Assembly (NCBI GenBank): GCA_947074205.1
Contig: CAMTOQ010000001.1
Coordinates: 62,001-126,000, forward strand
Direction of reading: 5' to 3'
Length of the DNA stretch: 64,000 nucleotides
Origin: an uncultured Bacteroides sp.
Lineage (GTDB): Bacteria; Bacteroidota; Bacteroidia; Bacteroidales; Bacteroidaceae
Position numbers and translations under genes: made by a program. The notes under the pieces were generated by a model. It did no database searches, had not been told where the DNA came from, and saw only the letters and a list, made by a program, of their open reading frames with translations. Shown piece by piece: positions 44,007 to 54,117 of this stretch (position 1 is the stretch's first letter; each line of letters opens with the position of its first letter).

Positions 44007-45085
44007 TTATTTAAAAACAACCTTGCTTGTTTTGGCAATGCCATTGCTTACTACAGTTACGAAGTAGATGCCAGAACCATATTGACCCACAGGGATAGTA
44101 GATGCAGTAGTATCAAACAGTGCAACACCACGTAAATCAGAAAGTACTACAAAGTCGAATTCGCCCGAAACATGCAATGCACCTTCGCTCATCCAAACTT
44201 GGTTAGCAAAATCGTTTTGTGACATGATGCTTGTGCCCGTTGCGTCAACCACAGATACAGATCTAATTTGCAAATGGCTACCAAACATATAGTTTTCGGC
44301 AGGGAAAGGAGTTGTCAAGTGGAAACCAATAGTTTTTACTCCGGCTCCTTCTGGAAGTTCAATTTCTTTAGAGTGATACTCTTTATCAGTGCTATCATAA
44401 TCGGTAGTACCGTTATAACCACTGTTATGAATAGTCATAGTTTCTAGTTCCAATTGTGTTTCTACAGTATTGTTGCTACCGCAAGTCACAGTCAAAACAT
44501 CATCTGTCAACGAACGGTATTCGAACTTTAGAACATACTTCTTACCATCTTCAACAGTAAATGGAGGAGAGATAAGCCATTCGTCAGCATCATTCTTAAT
44601 TGACTCGTCGACAAGGAAATAGTTGATAAAATATTCTACACCGATGTAGTTAGTATCAAAGAAAGTGGAGCGCGAAGCGTCAGTGTTTATCATCCATGAG
44701 TGTCCATCATTGTTACCATCAACTCCAGTCCACTGGTTGTTCACCTTGTTTATATCAAAGAAGTCTTCAGCATAAGGTAAGTTCAACGCTGGGCCCATCA
44801 CAATATATGAAGAGTTTGAGCTTGAAGCACCCACCTCATTAGAAGCAGTAATCTCGTAGTAATAAGAAGCAATACGATCGGCACCCATATCTATAAACAT
44901 AGTACGAGACCAATCTTCGGCCAATACTTCTTCATCAGGGAAACGTACAATCTTATAGGTCGTGTTTGCGTAGAAGAAACTAATTCCGAATTTTGTGTTG
45001 TGTACGCTGTTGCGGTTGCAACTGATGCCCCTTGAAGTAGAACAGAGGCTGTTAATGTGAGTAGTAGTTTTCCAATAAATTTAAT
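44007..45085 (-). pseudogene. Decayed secreted protein: FnIII fragment, jelly-roll domain, sorting-like tail
   Basis: The open 305-residue reading frame starts at a TTG inside an FnIII-like strand (SYYYEITASNEVGASS) and has no signal peptide. It continues with a choice-of-anchor-J-like domain (YAEDFF...DEWLISPPF) and a sorting-like C-terminus (GQYGSGIYFVTVVSNG). Upstream in a different frame I find a good signal peptide (KFIGKLLLTLTASVLLQG, ending near ATATA) directly behind a strong promoter, but its start codon is ATT and its frame hits a stop. The simplest reading is loss of the N-terminal domains by an out-of-frame deletion plus a start-codon mutation. The C-terminal part may still be intact by chance or recent decay. 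Confidence 0.7.
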
Positions 45086-45121
45086 TTAAATTAGTGTATT
45101 TATACCCAAAGTTAGGTGCTG

Positions 45122-45152
45122 CAAAAATAGGCACCCTAAAGGGAAAAACAAC
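45122..45152 (-). promoter_or_regulatory. Promoter of the decayed secreted-protein gene
   Basis: On the minus strand GTTG, a 19-nt spacer and TATTTTTG, a near-perfect promoter about 35 bp upstream of the orphan signal peptide. A second -7-like TAACTTTG lies just downstream. Confidence 0.65.
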
Positions 45153-45311
45153 TGAACATAGATTCATTTAAACCGCAAAAACGGCCTGAACACTATAATT
45201 TATCACATATTTATCTACTATTCTTTCATTTTTTCGCAATTTCTTCAGGTATAGAAACAATTCCTTACAAAACAGCAGACACCCTCATGATGTATTATGT
45301 TAGTAAAAAAG

Positions 45312-48032
45312 TTACTTCACCTCCTCAGCATACAACGAATCGAAAAAATATTCTCCCGAACCAACTTTGAGAACAACATAACCATCTTCTTGTCCCACTA
45401 TTTCAATATCAGATGAGGCATCCAATTTTTTATTTCCCTCTTTTATCGAAGAATACTCAGAAGTAGGGAGATAGACTAAAGCAGTGGTATTGGCAGGAAC
45501 AGTTATTTGTTGTAGGCATCTATCTTCCAGCAGGCCCCAGGTAGATGAAGCTTCGCCATAAGACGTCTGCTGTGTGGCACTGGCAAAAGTCAACCCCTCA
45601 GCAATCCGTGGCCTAATGATGATATTCTTAAATCCGGGGCTTGCCTCCTTGAGCCCTGCCACCTCACGATAAAGCCAATCACCAATCGCCCCATAGGCAT
45701 AGTGGTTGAAGGAGTTCATCTCATCTGTTTGGAAGGCTCCGTTGGGTTTTCGCCCATCCCAGCGCTCCCATATAGTTGTAGCACCCGCTTTCACCGGATA
45801 GAGCCAAGAGGGGTAATCTTCGCGCAATAGTAGTTGGTAAGCCATATCGCTACGGCCATTGTCGGACAAGACATGACAGATATAGGGTGTCCCCAAGAAA
45901 CCTGTAGTGATGTGTCCGTAGCTATTAATATTATCTACTAAGCGGTCTACCGTTTGCCCTCTTAACTCAGCAGGTAGCATATCAAAATGGAGAGCTAGTA
46001 CATAGGCTGTCTGAGTATCGGAAAGAAGTTTCCCGTCTTTGCCTACATAGGCTTTTACAAAAGCATCTTTTACGTTGCCTAATAGGTCGGCGTAATAATC
46101 CACATCTGCTTGCTTGCCTAAAACTTGCGCTGCATTGATAAGTAGCTGGGTGGAGTGGGCAAAGAAGCATTGAGCTATCAGGTGAATGTCGGTAATGGCT
46201 GCTACACCTTCCTCGCCTCCTTGAGGAGCATAAGAGAGCCAGTCGCCAAAATGATATTCCCGCGTATTCCAAAGGTAGCTTGGCGCGTTGTTCGCCATAA
46301 AGTCGACCCACCGCTTCATGCTGTCGTACTGATCGACAAGGATGCTCTCGTCACCATAGGCCATATAGAGTTGCCAAGGAATAATGGTAGCTACATCGGC
46401 CCAACCTGTTGCCGCAGCCGAACCTTCATCGAAAGTATTGGGTACCACATGAGTTATCTTACCATCAGGATATTGTTCTGAGGCAACATCCTTCATCCAC
46501 TTCTTGAAGAAGTTGCGTACATCCCTATTGTAAGCAGCAGTTCTAAAGAATGCTTGTGCATCGCCTGTCCAACCTAGGCGCTCGTCGCGCTGTGGGCAGT
46601 CGGTAGGCACGTCTAGGAAGTTGCTCTTCTGCCCCCACTCTATATTCTTTTGCAGCTGATTGACCAACGGGTGCGAACAGTAGAAGTCACCAGCGTGCGG
46701 CATATCAGAATAGAGAGCTATCACCTCCACATCTTCTGGGTTGATATCTTCGATCCCATCAAATTTAAGGTATCTAAAGCCATAGAAAGTAAAGTGCGGT
46801 TCAAAGAGGTCTTCCCCACCCGAAAGTATATAGGTACTTGTGGCTTTGGCCCCACGCAAGTTGGCTGTATAGAAGTTTCCATCTTTATCCAACACCTCAG
46901 CGTGGTAAATACGTACCGTATCACCTTTGTTACCTTTGAGACGAATCCTCTCCCAGCCTACTAGGTTTTGTCCAAAGTCGAGTACCATCTCTCCTTTTGG
47001 AGTAGTGATGACAGAGTCGGTGGTAAACACCTCATGTTGCTTCACAGGCTGATTATAGGTGGCTATCAGATTATCAAAACTGTAATTGGCCTGCTTCACC
47101 GATAGCCAGTTGGTTGTATCGTAGTCCACACCAAGCCACCCTTGCAATACTTTACAGGCATCATAGGTTTCGCCATCGTAGATTTCCGATAACATTATCG
47201 GCCCAAAAGAGCTTTTCCAGTCCGATTCCGTAATAACAATATCTTTAGAACCATCTTCGTAAAGGATCTCTAGCTGACAAAGCAAGCCCAATCGATCGCC
47301 ATATATATTTTTCCCCTTCACGGAAGCTAATCTGCCCTTATACCATCCATTCCCTACTACAGCGCCGATAATATTGGGGCCGTCTTGAAGAAGATTAGTC
47401 ACATCGTAGGCCTGATATTGAAGACGTTTATTGTAGTTGGTCCACCCGGGTGTGAAGTAGGCATCGCCTATCCTGTTATCATTCAGATATGCCTCGTACA
47501 CCCCTCTCGAGGTGAGGTAAGCTGTAGCCGATTTAATCGCCTTACCCACTTCGAACTCACTTCTAAAGTAGGGGCAGCGTGTTTCATCGGGATTATTGTC
47601 AGAGGTTTCTATCCACTGCGCCTTCCAGTTGGCAGGATTCATTAACCCCGTTTGCCAAAGTGTCACTTCACTTGTAGCTGATTGGTGCTTATTGTCCCAC
47701 ACCTTGACCCGCCAGTAGTAGCGAGAAGAAGGCTGAAGCGATGGTCCTCCATAGGGCACACTGATAGATTGATCACTTACTACCTTTCCCGACATCCATA
47801 ACGGACTACCTGAACATTCTGCATTCTCGAACACTTCTATTTCATAGGCGCTCTGCATCACTCCCCGTTTATCGGAGTGTAATATCCAGCTAAAAAGAGG
47901 ATTCGTATTATCCAAGCCGATAGGGTCTGTCATCCCCTCGACTTTCAAATCGGTCACTACGAGTTTTGCACTCAATACACAGCAAAACAGTAGAAGGAAT
48001 AGAGTTGATAGAGTAAAGCGTTTCATAGGCAT
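45312..48032 (-). CDS. Alpha-L-rhamnosidase, GH78
   Basis: 906 residues with signal peptide. The N-terminal beta-sandwich domains include VTDLKVEGMTDPIGLDNTNP and YRSEF-type strands; the (alpha/alpha)6 catalytic domain runs from about 430. The hallmark segment DVPTDCPQRDERLGWTGDAQ holds the acidic residues of the active site, and TTIWERWDG with MNSFNHYAYGAIGDWLYR near the C-terminus are also typical. It releases terminal alpha-L-rhamnose from plant pectins (RG-I, RG-II) or flavonoid glycosides, probably in the periplasm. It stands without SusCD or other polysaccharide-utilisation genes in this window. Confidence 0.95.
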   Translation of the reverse strand: MPMKRFTLSTLFLLLFCCVLSAKLVVTDLKVEGMTDPIGLDNTNPLFSWILHSDKRGVMQSAYEIEVFENAECSGSPLWMSGKVVSDQSISVPYGGPSLQPSSRYYWRVKVWDNKHQSATSEVTLWQTGLMNPANWKAQWIETSDNNPDETRCPYFRSEFEVGKAIKSATAYLTSRGVYEAYLNDNRIGDAYFTPGWTNYNKRLQYQAYDVTNLLQDGPNIIGAVVGNGWYKGRLASVKGKNIYGDRLGLLCQLEILYEDGSKDIVITESDWKSSFGPIMLSEIYDGETYDACKVLQGWLGVDYDTTNWLSVKQANYSFDNLIATYNQPVKQHEVFTTDSVITTPKGEMVLDFGQNLVGWERIRLKGNKGDTVRIYHAEVLDKDGNFYTANLRGAKATSTYILSGGEDLFEPHFTFYGFRYLKFDGIEDINPEDVEVIALYSDMPHAGDFYCSHPLVNQLQKNIEWGQKSNFLDVPTDCPQRDERLGWTGDAQAFFRTAAYNRDVRNFFKKWMKDVASEQYPDGKITHVVPNTFDEGSAAATGWADVATIIPWQLYMAYGDESILVDQYDSMKRWVDFMANNAPSYLWNTREYHFGDWLSYAPQGGEEGVAAITDIHLIAQCFFAHSTQLLINAAQVLGKQADVDYYADLLGNVKDAFVKAYVGKDGKLLSDTQTAYVLALHFDMLPAELRGQTVDRLVDNINSYGHITTGFLGTPYICHVLSDNGRSDMAYQLLLREDYPSWLYPVKAGATTIWERWDGRKPNGAFQTDEMNSFNHYAYGAIGDWLYREVAGLKEASPGFKNIIIRPRIAEGLTFASATQQTSYGEASSTWGLLEDRCLQQITVPANTTALVYLPTSEYSSIKEGNKKLDASSDIEIVGQEDGYVVLKVGSGEYFFDSLYAEEVK

Positions 48033-48115
48033 AGATGCATTAGTTAGAAGGCTTACTCAAAGATAGTCAATATTCCAATAAGTACCTGATATTAAGACTG
48101 TTTTTTGTATTACCA

Positions 48116-48494
48116 TTAACTCTGCAGATACAAACATTTCCTCCCATTAACCACATAAATCTTGCCGGCTTCTGGGGTCACTATCCTCCGCCCTTGCAGA
48201 TCATAATCACTGTTTCAGCCGATTCATCTTCTAGTATGGCATTGGGAAGAATGGTGTATATGCGGATATCACATCACCCTCTTTAGCTACTTTGCACAAC
48301 TCAGCATAAGTCTCATGATTAGCACACACAGCACACACAGTGACTCCGGCAGGTAGCTGTAGGGTATCAGCACTGTAGATGCTAGCAAAATGATAAGTAG
48401 CAAACTCCGCTATGGGTTCGGCTGCCAATGCCGCAAGTGTAGCGCCGCAAATACCATATACCGAACTATAGGCTTGCACCTGTTCAGCGGAGTT
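48116..48494 (-). pseudogene. C-terminal remnant of a secreted protein, frameshifted
   Basis: The 82-aa ORF (48231-48479) runs without a start context into VISAYTPFFPMP and then a stop. A second frame continues as NAILEDESAET, and a third as YDLQGRRIVTPEAGKIYVVNGRK followed by a stop. YDLQGRR...IYVVNGRK is a classic C-terminal motif of secreted Bacteroidales proteins, so the three frames together make one plausible protein end broken by at least two frameshifts. The N-terminal part is missing. The original function is not recognisable. Confidence 0.6.
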
Positions 48495-48528
48495 CTAGCC
48501 AAATTGAATTGAGAAAAGACAAAAATAA

Positions 48529-48579
48529 AATAGGCACTTATCTTGCCCATCTAATGATGGAAAAAGATAAATGCCTATT
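48529..48579 (-). terminator. Terminator of outer-membrane barrel gene
   Basis: Arms AATAGGCACTTATCTT and AAGATAAATGCCTATT, 16 bp with one mismatch, 25 bp after the barrel gene's stop. Confidence 0.82.
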
Positions 48580-48603
48580 ATAACTATTATTTTTTACTAG
48601 ATC

Positions 48604-49188
48604 TTAGAAGCGAGCTCTAACACCGACAATGGCAACACCCAATTGGCCAACACCAAGTTCTGCAAAACCTGCAATAGATTTACCTACTTCAAAGCCGAGC
48701 GCAGATACCTGCCAACCAAATCTAACTGAAGAGTCTGATTGATTGCCTACCTTATCTTTATAAAGAGTAACACCTAGAGCTACTGCCGAATAAAGAGTAA
48801 ATATATCACTGTGTACCCATTCACCTTTCACACGAGGCATCACTGTAATATAATCAAATTTCTGCTTCGTTGCATCATTGCCTTTGTCACCACTAACCCA
48901 GTCTTTTGAGCGATGTGAATAAGAAAGGACACCACCAATACCAAACGTCTTGTTTAGTCGATAGTTATACATAAGACTTATTGCACCCATAGATTTATCG
49001 TTCTTATCTCTTAGACCAGACAAGCCTGAAACAAAAGCATCAGAGAACGAATCAATATAATCGGATGCAGGTAGAACACCGTAACCAAGTGAAATTTCGT
49101 GTCTCTGGAGGTCATTCTGCGAGAATGCAGTTGCTGATAGCGCCAACATTAGGAGGGACAAGCACCACTTTTTACCTTTTTTAATCAT
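48604..49188 (-). CDS. Small outer-membrane beta-barrel protein
   Basis: 194 residues. Signal peptide (MIKKGKKWCLSLLMLALSATAFSQ). The mature part has alternating amphipathic strands (EISLGYGVLPA, GAISLMYNYRL, GIGGVLSYSH, YITVMPRVKGEW, TLYSAVALGVTLY, FAELGVGQLGVAIVGVRARF) ending in a C-terminal Phe, as required for Bam assembly. It suits an eight-strand barrel. Function unknown. Oriented away from the fimbrillin operon, with a -7-like TATATTTG (complement at 49218-49225) upstream. Confidence 0.8.
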   Translation of the reverse strand: MIKKGKKWCLSLLMLALSATAFSQNDLQRHEISLGYGVLPASDYIDSFSDAFVSGLSGLRDKNDKSMGAISLMYNYRLNKTFGIGGVLSYSHRSKDWVSGDKGNDATKQKFDYITVMPRVKGEWVHSDIFTLYSAVALGVTLYKDKVGNQSDSSVRFGWQVSALGFEVGKSIAGFAELGVGQLGVAIVGVRARF

Positions 49189-49579
49189 AATAAATGTGTT
49201 ATTGTTAATATTCGCTACAAATATACTGTTTTTACTAAAAAAACAGCATTTAAAACGACTTATATTAAATTATATTTAAAGAAATCACCACGTAGATACA
49301 GTAATCCTATCAGAGAAAGCTATAAAGATGCAACAACAATTCCCATCAAGAAAGTCCGCAAATAGGCGGTATAATCGCAATTATAAGAAAATAATTTTAC
49401 TACAAACACGCTCCATCTATTTGCATTTTAGCAAACTCGATAGACAAGAAAAAAAATAGTTAAATTTATAGGAAAAATACAACTGAATTAACGTATATTT
49501 GCCGTCCCATAAATAAACACGACAGGTTTTGGGATCATAAAACACAATTTTACAGCACTGAAAAACATACGACAGTCTA
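49189..49579. other. Divergent intergenic region before the fimbrillin operon
   Basis: 391 bp, AT-rich, without a gene. It holds a -7 element TATATTTG at 49494-49501, about 80 bp before the first fimbrillin, lacking a clear -33. I looked for inverted repeats that could make this an invertible promoter and found only short ones (for example CTGTTTTT/AAAAACAG at 49226-49246), which are not convincing. Confidence 0.55.
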
Positions 49580-50677
49580 ATGTTTAGTATATTCAAAAAT
49601 TCTGTGACAAGCTTATGCTTGCTGCCACTCTTTTTTTTGTCTAGTTGTACTGGCGAGGAAGTGATAGGACAAAGTTCGGCCAAGCAAATATCATTTGAGA
49701 CCTATCTAGCGAAAGGCAAAACTAGAGCTGCCGCGAAGGGCACTTTTGCTGTGGGCGACGAGATGGCCATCTATGGCTATTCGCATGGGAGCACCCGATG
49801 GAGCGACCTCGCCTCTATAGAGAGTGGTGTGGAAAAAAAGATGCACAACAACGCCGTGGTAAAACAAGATAATAACGTTTGGACATACGCCCCCATACAA
49901 TATTGGGACGGTGATGATTTCCATTCATTCCTAGCATATTACCCCTACAACAAAAGTTTTGATAGCAAGTTCTACAATGGAGTGATTGTCGAATATACTA
50001 CTCCTAAAGAAGCTAAAGATCAGCACGATTTCCTTTATACTACCCCTGTATCCGATCAGCAATGGGCTGAAAACAAAAAAATCAGTTTCACCTTTCGCCA
50101 TGCGCTATCTCAGGTTTGGTTTACGATAAAAACCAATGACGATTACTCAAGGTATTACAACATCAAGGTAAAGCAGGTGCAGATTGCTGGCATCAAAGAT
50201 CAAGCCGACTTGAACTTAAAGGTGAGCGATGCAGCCATGAACCCTTGGAACAACCTAGTTTATAGTAACTCTACCTCTTTCACAACATCAGCCATCTGCA
50301 ACAAAGAGCTTAGTACTGAAGAGAAAGCACTTACCGAGGGGGAAGAAATATTTATGCTTCTACCCCAAACAATTGAAACCGATCAAGCGACCGCTTCTCT
50401 TACTCTAGAAATCGAGGCTCAAGAACTGGGATCGCCTTCGTACAACAATGACAACAAGGTGATATCATTCAAAATTCCTGCTACTACGTGGTCGAAGAAT
50501 AATATCTATCATTATAAGATTACGCTCAATGTGGAGCAGGCATTAGGACTTGTACCCATTATCATTGACGATTCCGAGATTGTAGATTGGGAGACAGATG
50601 GTGAAGCAACACTCCCGAAAGATGTCTTACAACAAGGCGATTTTACCATTGAAGACGACTGGAAAGATGAAGAATAA
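49580..50677 (+). CDS. Fimbrillin-family lipoprotein 1
   Basis: 365 residues, first gene of the pilus operon. Lipobox SSC (Cys ~23). The pilin N-terminus has strand ISFETYL followed by KTRAAAKG, with the likely cleavage Arg at mature position 27. The beta-sandwich shows QYWDGDDFHSFLAYYPY and FTFRHALSQVWF, the hallmark of Mfa-like/FimA-type proteins, and a C-terminal strand region IVDWETDGEA. It is most similar to the last fimbrillin of the operon. After lipidation and transport, removal of the N-terminal strand would allow donor-strand polymerisation. Whether it is stalk or tip is unknown. Confidence 0.87.
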   Translation: MFSIFKNSVTSLCLLPLFFLSSCTGEEVIGQSSAKQISFETYLAKGKTRAAAKGTFAVGDEMAIYGYSHGSTRWSDLASIESGVEKKMHNNAVVKQDNNVWTYAPIQYWDGDDFHSFLAYYPYNKSFDSKFYNGVIVEYTTPKEAKDQHDFLYTTPVSDQQWAENKKISFTFRHALSQVWFTIKTNDDYSRYYNIKVKQVQIAGIKDQADLNLKVSDAAMNPWNNLVYSNSTSFTTSAICNKELSTEEKALTEGEEIFMLLPQTIETDQATASLTLEIEAQELGSPSYNNDNKVISFKIPATTWSKNNIYHYKITLNVEQALGLVPIIIDDSEIVDWETDGEATLPKDVLQQGDFTIEDDWKDEE

Positions 50678-51725
50678 AACGACTATACTACACAGAGCTT
50701 GCTTCGTACTTACCGCGGCACTCTGCTTTGCTTGCTCCGAAAGCTATGTGGAGACTCCAGTAGAGGAGGTTCCAAACCTACAAGAGTTGCGCATGAGCGG
50801 AAAGCTGGAGGAAGCAGCCAAAACACGCGCTTTGGATAAGTTTCCTCATGATGAGAAGATTGCTGTAGTAGCTACGGCTACACCTAGTGGCAGTACTATT
50901 GCAGGTGTATCTTGGGAACATCGACTAATCGATCATGTGACGGCGAAAGTGACTTCGACTACCTCTACAAAATATAATTTCGACTGGGTGGATGCCACTC
51001 AGGCCAACTACCTATGGCCCGAACAGAGCGATTTGCTATTCATGGCTTACGCTCCTGCCGATCTACCTACTACCGAGGCTACTCTTATCTGGAGAGACGG
51101 AGTAAGTCTGCACCTACAGCACAATGCCGATAACACTAAAATGCCGGATGTGATTTATGCCGATGGTACAATAGTAGATAAAGCCAATAAGTCGGTAGAC
51201 TTCGGAACTTTCCGCCATGTGTTTAGCCAAGTATCCATCAAACTAAAAGGCAAAGAGGTGAACCCTCATATATCGTTGGCACGCCTTGCATTGATCACCT
51301 CTAAAAAGGGGGTATATCACTTGCCTACTCGCTTGCTCACCCCAGAAGATGAAAACCTTATAACGTATGAATTGACTAGCGGACTACCTGCTTCACTAGG
51401 TAGCAATGAGTTTAAGCTAGAGGCGGGCGAGGACATTCCTTTCTATGTGTTCCCCGATACCGATACGCAAAGTTATACGCAGATTGCTGTGACCCTGAGC
51501 GATGCATCGCTAGGTGGCGAACCGATTATTATAACTCGTATATACGATATTGCAGAATTTAGCACCGCCAGTGGCGGGCATGCCAAGTTAGAGCGAGCAA
51601 CAAAAACCACGCTGGTTATCAGCATCAACGGTACCATCATTGGTACAGGAGTAGAATCGGCTCAACTCACCGCAGAGTCGGAACAGTGGAGCAACAATGG
51701 TGATTACGGAATAAATATAAACTAA
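50667..51725 (+). CDS. Fimbrillin-family lipoprotein 2
   Basis: 352 residues from the ATG at 50667, which gives signal peptide MKNKTTILHRACFVLTAALCFAC; the track's earlier start has no signal peptide. The start overlaps the previous stop by 11 bp. The mature N-terminus leads to AAKTRALDKFPHDEK, Arg at mature position 32. KMPDVIYADG and FRHVFSQVSIKLKG match fimbrillins 3 and 4, suggesting recent duplication. C-terminal SEQWSNNGDYGI is the usual last strand. Probable pilus subunit. Confidence 0.86.
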   Translation: MKNKTTILHRACFVLTAALCFACSESYVETPVEEVPNLQELRMSGKLEEAAKTRALDKFPHDEKIAVVATATPSGSTIAGVSWEHRLIDHVTAKVTSTTSTKYNFDWVDATQANYLWPEQSDLLFMAYAPADLPTTEATLIWRDGVSLHLQHNADNTKMPDVIYADGTIVDKANKSVDFGTFRHVFSQVSIKLKGKEVNPHISLARLALITSKKGVYHLPTRLLTPEDENLITYELTSGLPASLGSNEFKLEAGEDIPFYVFPDTDTQSYTQIAVTLSDASLGGEPIIITRIYDIAEFSTASGGHAKLERATKTTLVISINGTIIGTGVESAQLTAESEQWSNNGDYGININ

Positions 51726-51738
51726 AATACTAAAGATT

Positions 51739-52896
51739 ATGAAATTCAAATTTTTCATGCCTTTCGCCTGCCTTTGCGGCCTTATGACCGTTGCAACAGG
51801 TTGCAACAACAACGACGAAGTTGATCTACTAAGTACCCCCATCCGCCTGTCTGCATTTACTGAAGATGAAGGTGGTGCAAAAACACGTGCTGTATCAGAC
51901 TTCCCCAATAGCCAAAAGATTTATATCAAAGGAGCCTTTGCACCTGCTGAAAATAATTGGACTGCAGCAGATAGAGTTAAAGTAGACTGGACTAACGATA
52001 AAGATCATTTGTATATTATGGATGCTGAAGCTACAGCTACCGGAGAAGTTAGTGGTACTTTTAGCTTTACCTGGACTACTCCACAATATTGGCCATTGCC
52101 TGGTACAAAGGTGAAAGATAATGTTGATTATAAATTCCTTTCATTCTTTGCCTATAGTCCAGAAGTAGATGAAACCAATTTTACACTAACTACTGAAGCT
52201 GATACAGATAAGCTAAAGTTCAACTTGACTTTAACTGAACTAAATGGAACTAGCAATGTGCAAACCATGCCAGATGTACTTTATACTTATCAAGGGGCAA
52301 CAGCTGATCGTGCACGTAACACCGTAAATCTTGGAAAGTTCTGTCATGCATTGAGTCAAGTCCAAGTGGTTTTAAATACCACAAATGTAAGTCCTAATGT
52401 ATTTATCAAAGAATTATCAATTAGATTGAGTAAGTCGGGTAGTTTTATTCACGATGGTTGGTTGTCGGAAGACACAGAAGTAAACACTACAACTTTTGAC
52501 CCTATATATACTCATAGCGATAAAAATAATACAATCACATATTATAAATACAACGATGCCGATGAGACGTTAGGTGGTGCAACCAAAGCAATCTTCTTAA
52601 ACTCTGGTATGGCTAGTACTGGTACACCTTTCTTGGTGCTTCCTAATGACCCAAACGCTCTTGTAACATTGACATATGTAGATAAAACAATGGGTGGGGA
52701 AGGTGTTACCAAAACTAATACTTGGACTGTAGATAATTTCTTGCAAAGGGTAGGAGATACGACTATTCCTGCAAGCCTAGATCGTGGAAAGAAAACAACC
52801 CTAGAACTAACCATTACCGGTAATGAGATTACTACTCTAACAGGTAAACTAGAAGCGTGGGGCGCGGAAACCATATACGAAACTACAATCGATTAA
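51739..52896 (+). CDS. Fimbrillin-family lipoprotein 3
   Basis: 385 residues, lipobox TGC (Cys ~22). Donor-like strand IRLSAFT precedes GAKTRAVSDFPNSQ, Arg at mature position 29. The core is TPQYWPLPG, FLSFFAYSP, TMPDVLYTYQ and FCHALSQVQVVL, followed by SKSGSFIHDG, which recurs in fimbrillin 4. Ends with the LEAWGAETIY strand. The gene is more AT-rich than its neighbours over its central part. Thirteen bp separate it from gene 2. Confidence 0.88.
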   Translation: MKFKFFMPFACLCGLMTVATGCNNNDEVDLLSTPIRLSAFTEDEGGAKTRAVSDFPNSQKIYIKGAFAPAENNWTAADRVKVDWTNDKDHLYIMDAEATATGEVSGTFSFTWTTPQYWPLPGTKVKDNVDYKFLSFFAYSPEVDETNFTLTTEADTDKLKFNLTLTELNGTSNVQTMPDVLYTYQGATADRARNTVNLGKFCHALSQVQVVLNTTNVSPNVFIKELSIRLSKSGSFIHDGWLSEDTEVNTTTFDPIYTHSDKNNTITYYKYNDADETLGGATKAIFLNSGMASTGTPFLVLPNDPNALVTLTYVDKTMGGEGVTKTNTWTVDNFLQRVGDTTIPASLDRGKKTTLELTITGNEITTLTGKLEAWGAETIYETTID

Positions 52897-52934
52897 TCAG
52901 AAACAATACTCAATAGAATAAACAAATATAAGAT

Positions 52935-54089
52935 ATGAAAACGACTCACATCTATTTACTTGCCGGTGCATTGGCTATGGCAAGTTGCAGCAACGATATA
53001 GAAGAGTACACTACTTCTTCGAATGAAGAAATTAAACTATCTATCTCTGGCGTAGAGAATATGGTGGCAACAAGAGCAGCAGTTGCGTTCCCTAACAATG
53101 GAGAAATTGGGGTTACTGCTGTATTGACAAAAGAGGCTAACGCTTTTAGTTCAGCAGACTGGAATAATAATATATACATTAATAACCAAGAAGCTTCAAC
53201 TACTGAGCAAAAAGAAACAGGTCTAGATTATAGCTTTACTTGGGGCACTCGTCAATATTGGCCGCTTAAAAACATACATACAAATTCTGAACTAACTTTT
53301 ATCGCGTATAGTCCCAAAGTAGTTGATTCAAGATTTACAATCGCAGCTGCAGACCAAGGTGATGATAAAGACAAAATGAAGTTCACAATGAATCTTCCTC
53401 CTATAAGCGAAGATGAAGTGACACAAGATATGCCGGACGTACTTTATAGCACTCAATCCATAGGAACACGTGGAAACAGAGGCTTTCTTGATATGGGAAC
53501 ATTCAACCATGCGCTGAGCCAAATGTCGGTGGTAATTAGCTATAAGGACATGAACCCTAGAATGTATCTCACTAGATTCCAAGTTACAGTACCAAATAGT
53601 GGTTCATTTATACACCCAGGTTCATTTGTGAAAGAAGATTTGACAATCACAGAACCAACCTATACACGTGAAAGCAGTACAATCACTTATGCTTATAATA
53701 TAGAAAAGTATCAATTCGTTGCAAACCCTGATGATCAGAAAGACAAACTAACCTATTTGTATCTCAACTCGGGTATGTCTGGCACGCAAGAAGGTGTTAC
53801 TACAGGCACTCCATTCTTCGTTCTGCCAGGTAGCGACGTAAAAATTGAACTTGAGTTTAAAGACTATACTAACGGATTGGGTGATGGTTCTGAATCAAGC
53901 CATACTCCTGGCTACACTGTAACAAAAGAATTCACGCTAGCAGACTTCCTAAACGGAGGGGATACCGCTACTCTTGGCCGCGCGAAAAACACACGCCTCC
54001 AAATTAACTTGGTAGGTCATAGCGTAGGCATCACTGCAACACTAGAGCCATGGGTTGACAAAGGTAACTTTGTAATCGGACTAGACTAA
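52935..54089 (+). CDS. Fimbrillin-family lipoprotein 4
   Basis: 384 residues, lipobox ASC (Cys ~18). Strand IKLSISG, then MVATRAAVAFPNNGE, Arg at mature position 30. It parallels gene 3 throughout: TRQYWPLKN, FIAYSP, DMPDVLYSTQ, FNHALSQMSVVI, NSGSFIHPG, and C-terminal TLEPWVDKGNFVIGLD. Genes 3 and 4 are clear tandem duplicates that have diverged. Confidence 0.88.
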   Translation: MKTTHIYLLAGALAMASCSNDIEEYTTSSNEEIKLSISGVENMVATRAAVAFPNNGEIGVTAVLTKEANAFSSADWNNNIYINNQEASTTEQKETGLDYSFTWGTRQYWPLKNIHTNSELTFIAYSPKVVDSRFTIAAADQGDDKDKMKFTMNLPPISEDEVTQDMPDVLYSTQSIGTRGNRGFLDMGTFNHALSQMSVVISYKDMNPRMYLTRFQVTVPNSGSFIHPGSFVKEDLTITEPTYTRESSTITYAYNIEKYQFVANPDDQKDKLTYLYLNSGMSGTQEGVTTGTPFFVLPGSDVKIELEFKDYTNGLGDGSESSHTPGYTVTKEFTLADFLNGGDTATLGRAKNTRLQINLVGHSVGITATLEPWVDKGNFVIGLD

Positions 54090-54117
54090 TAAAAACTCTT
54101 TGCATCAATAGACAAAC

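Noticed and set aside
49189-49579. Invertible (phase-variable) promoter before the fimbrillin operon
   Set aside because: Only short imperfect inverted repeats were found; nothing like the long matched repeats of known invertible promoters, and no invertase gene nearby.
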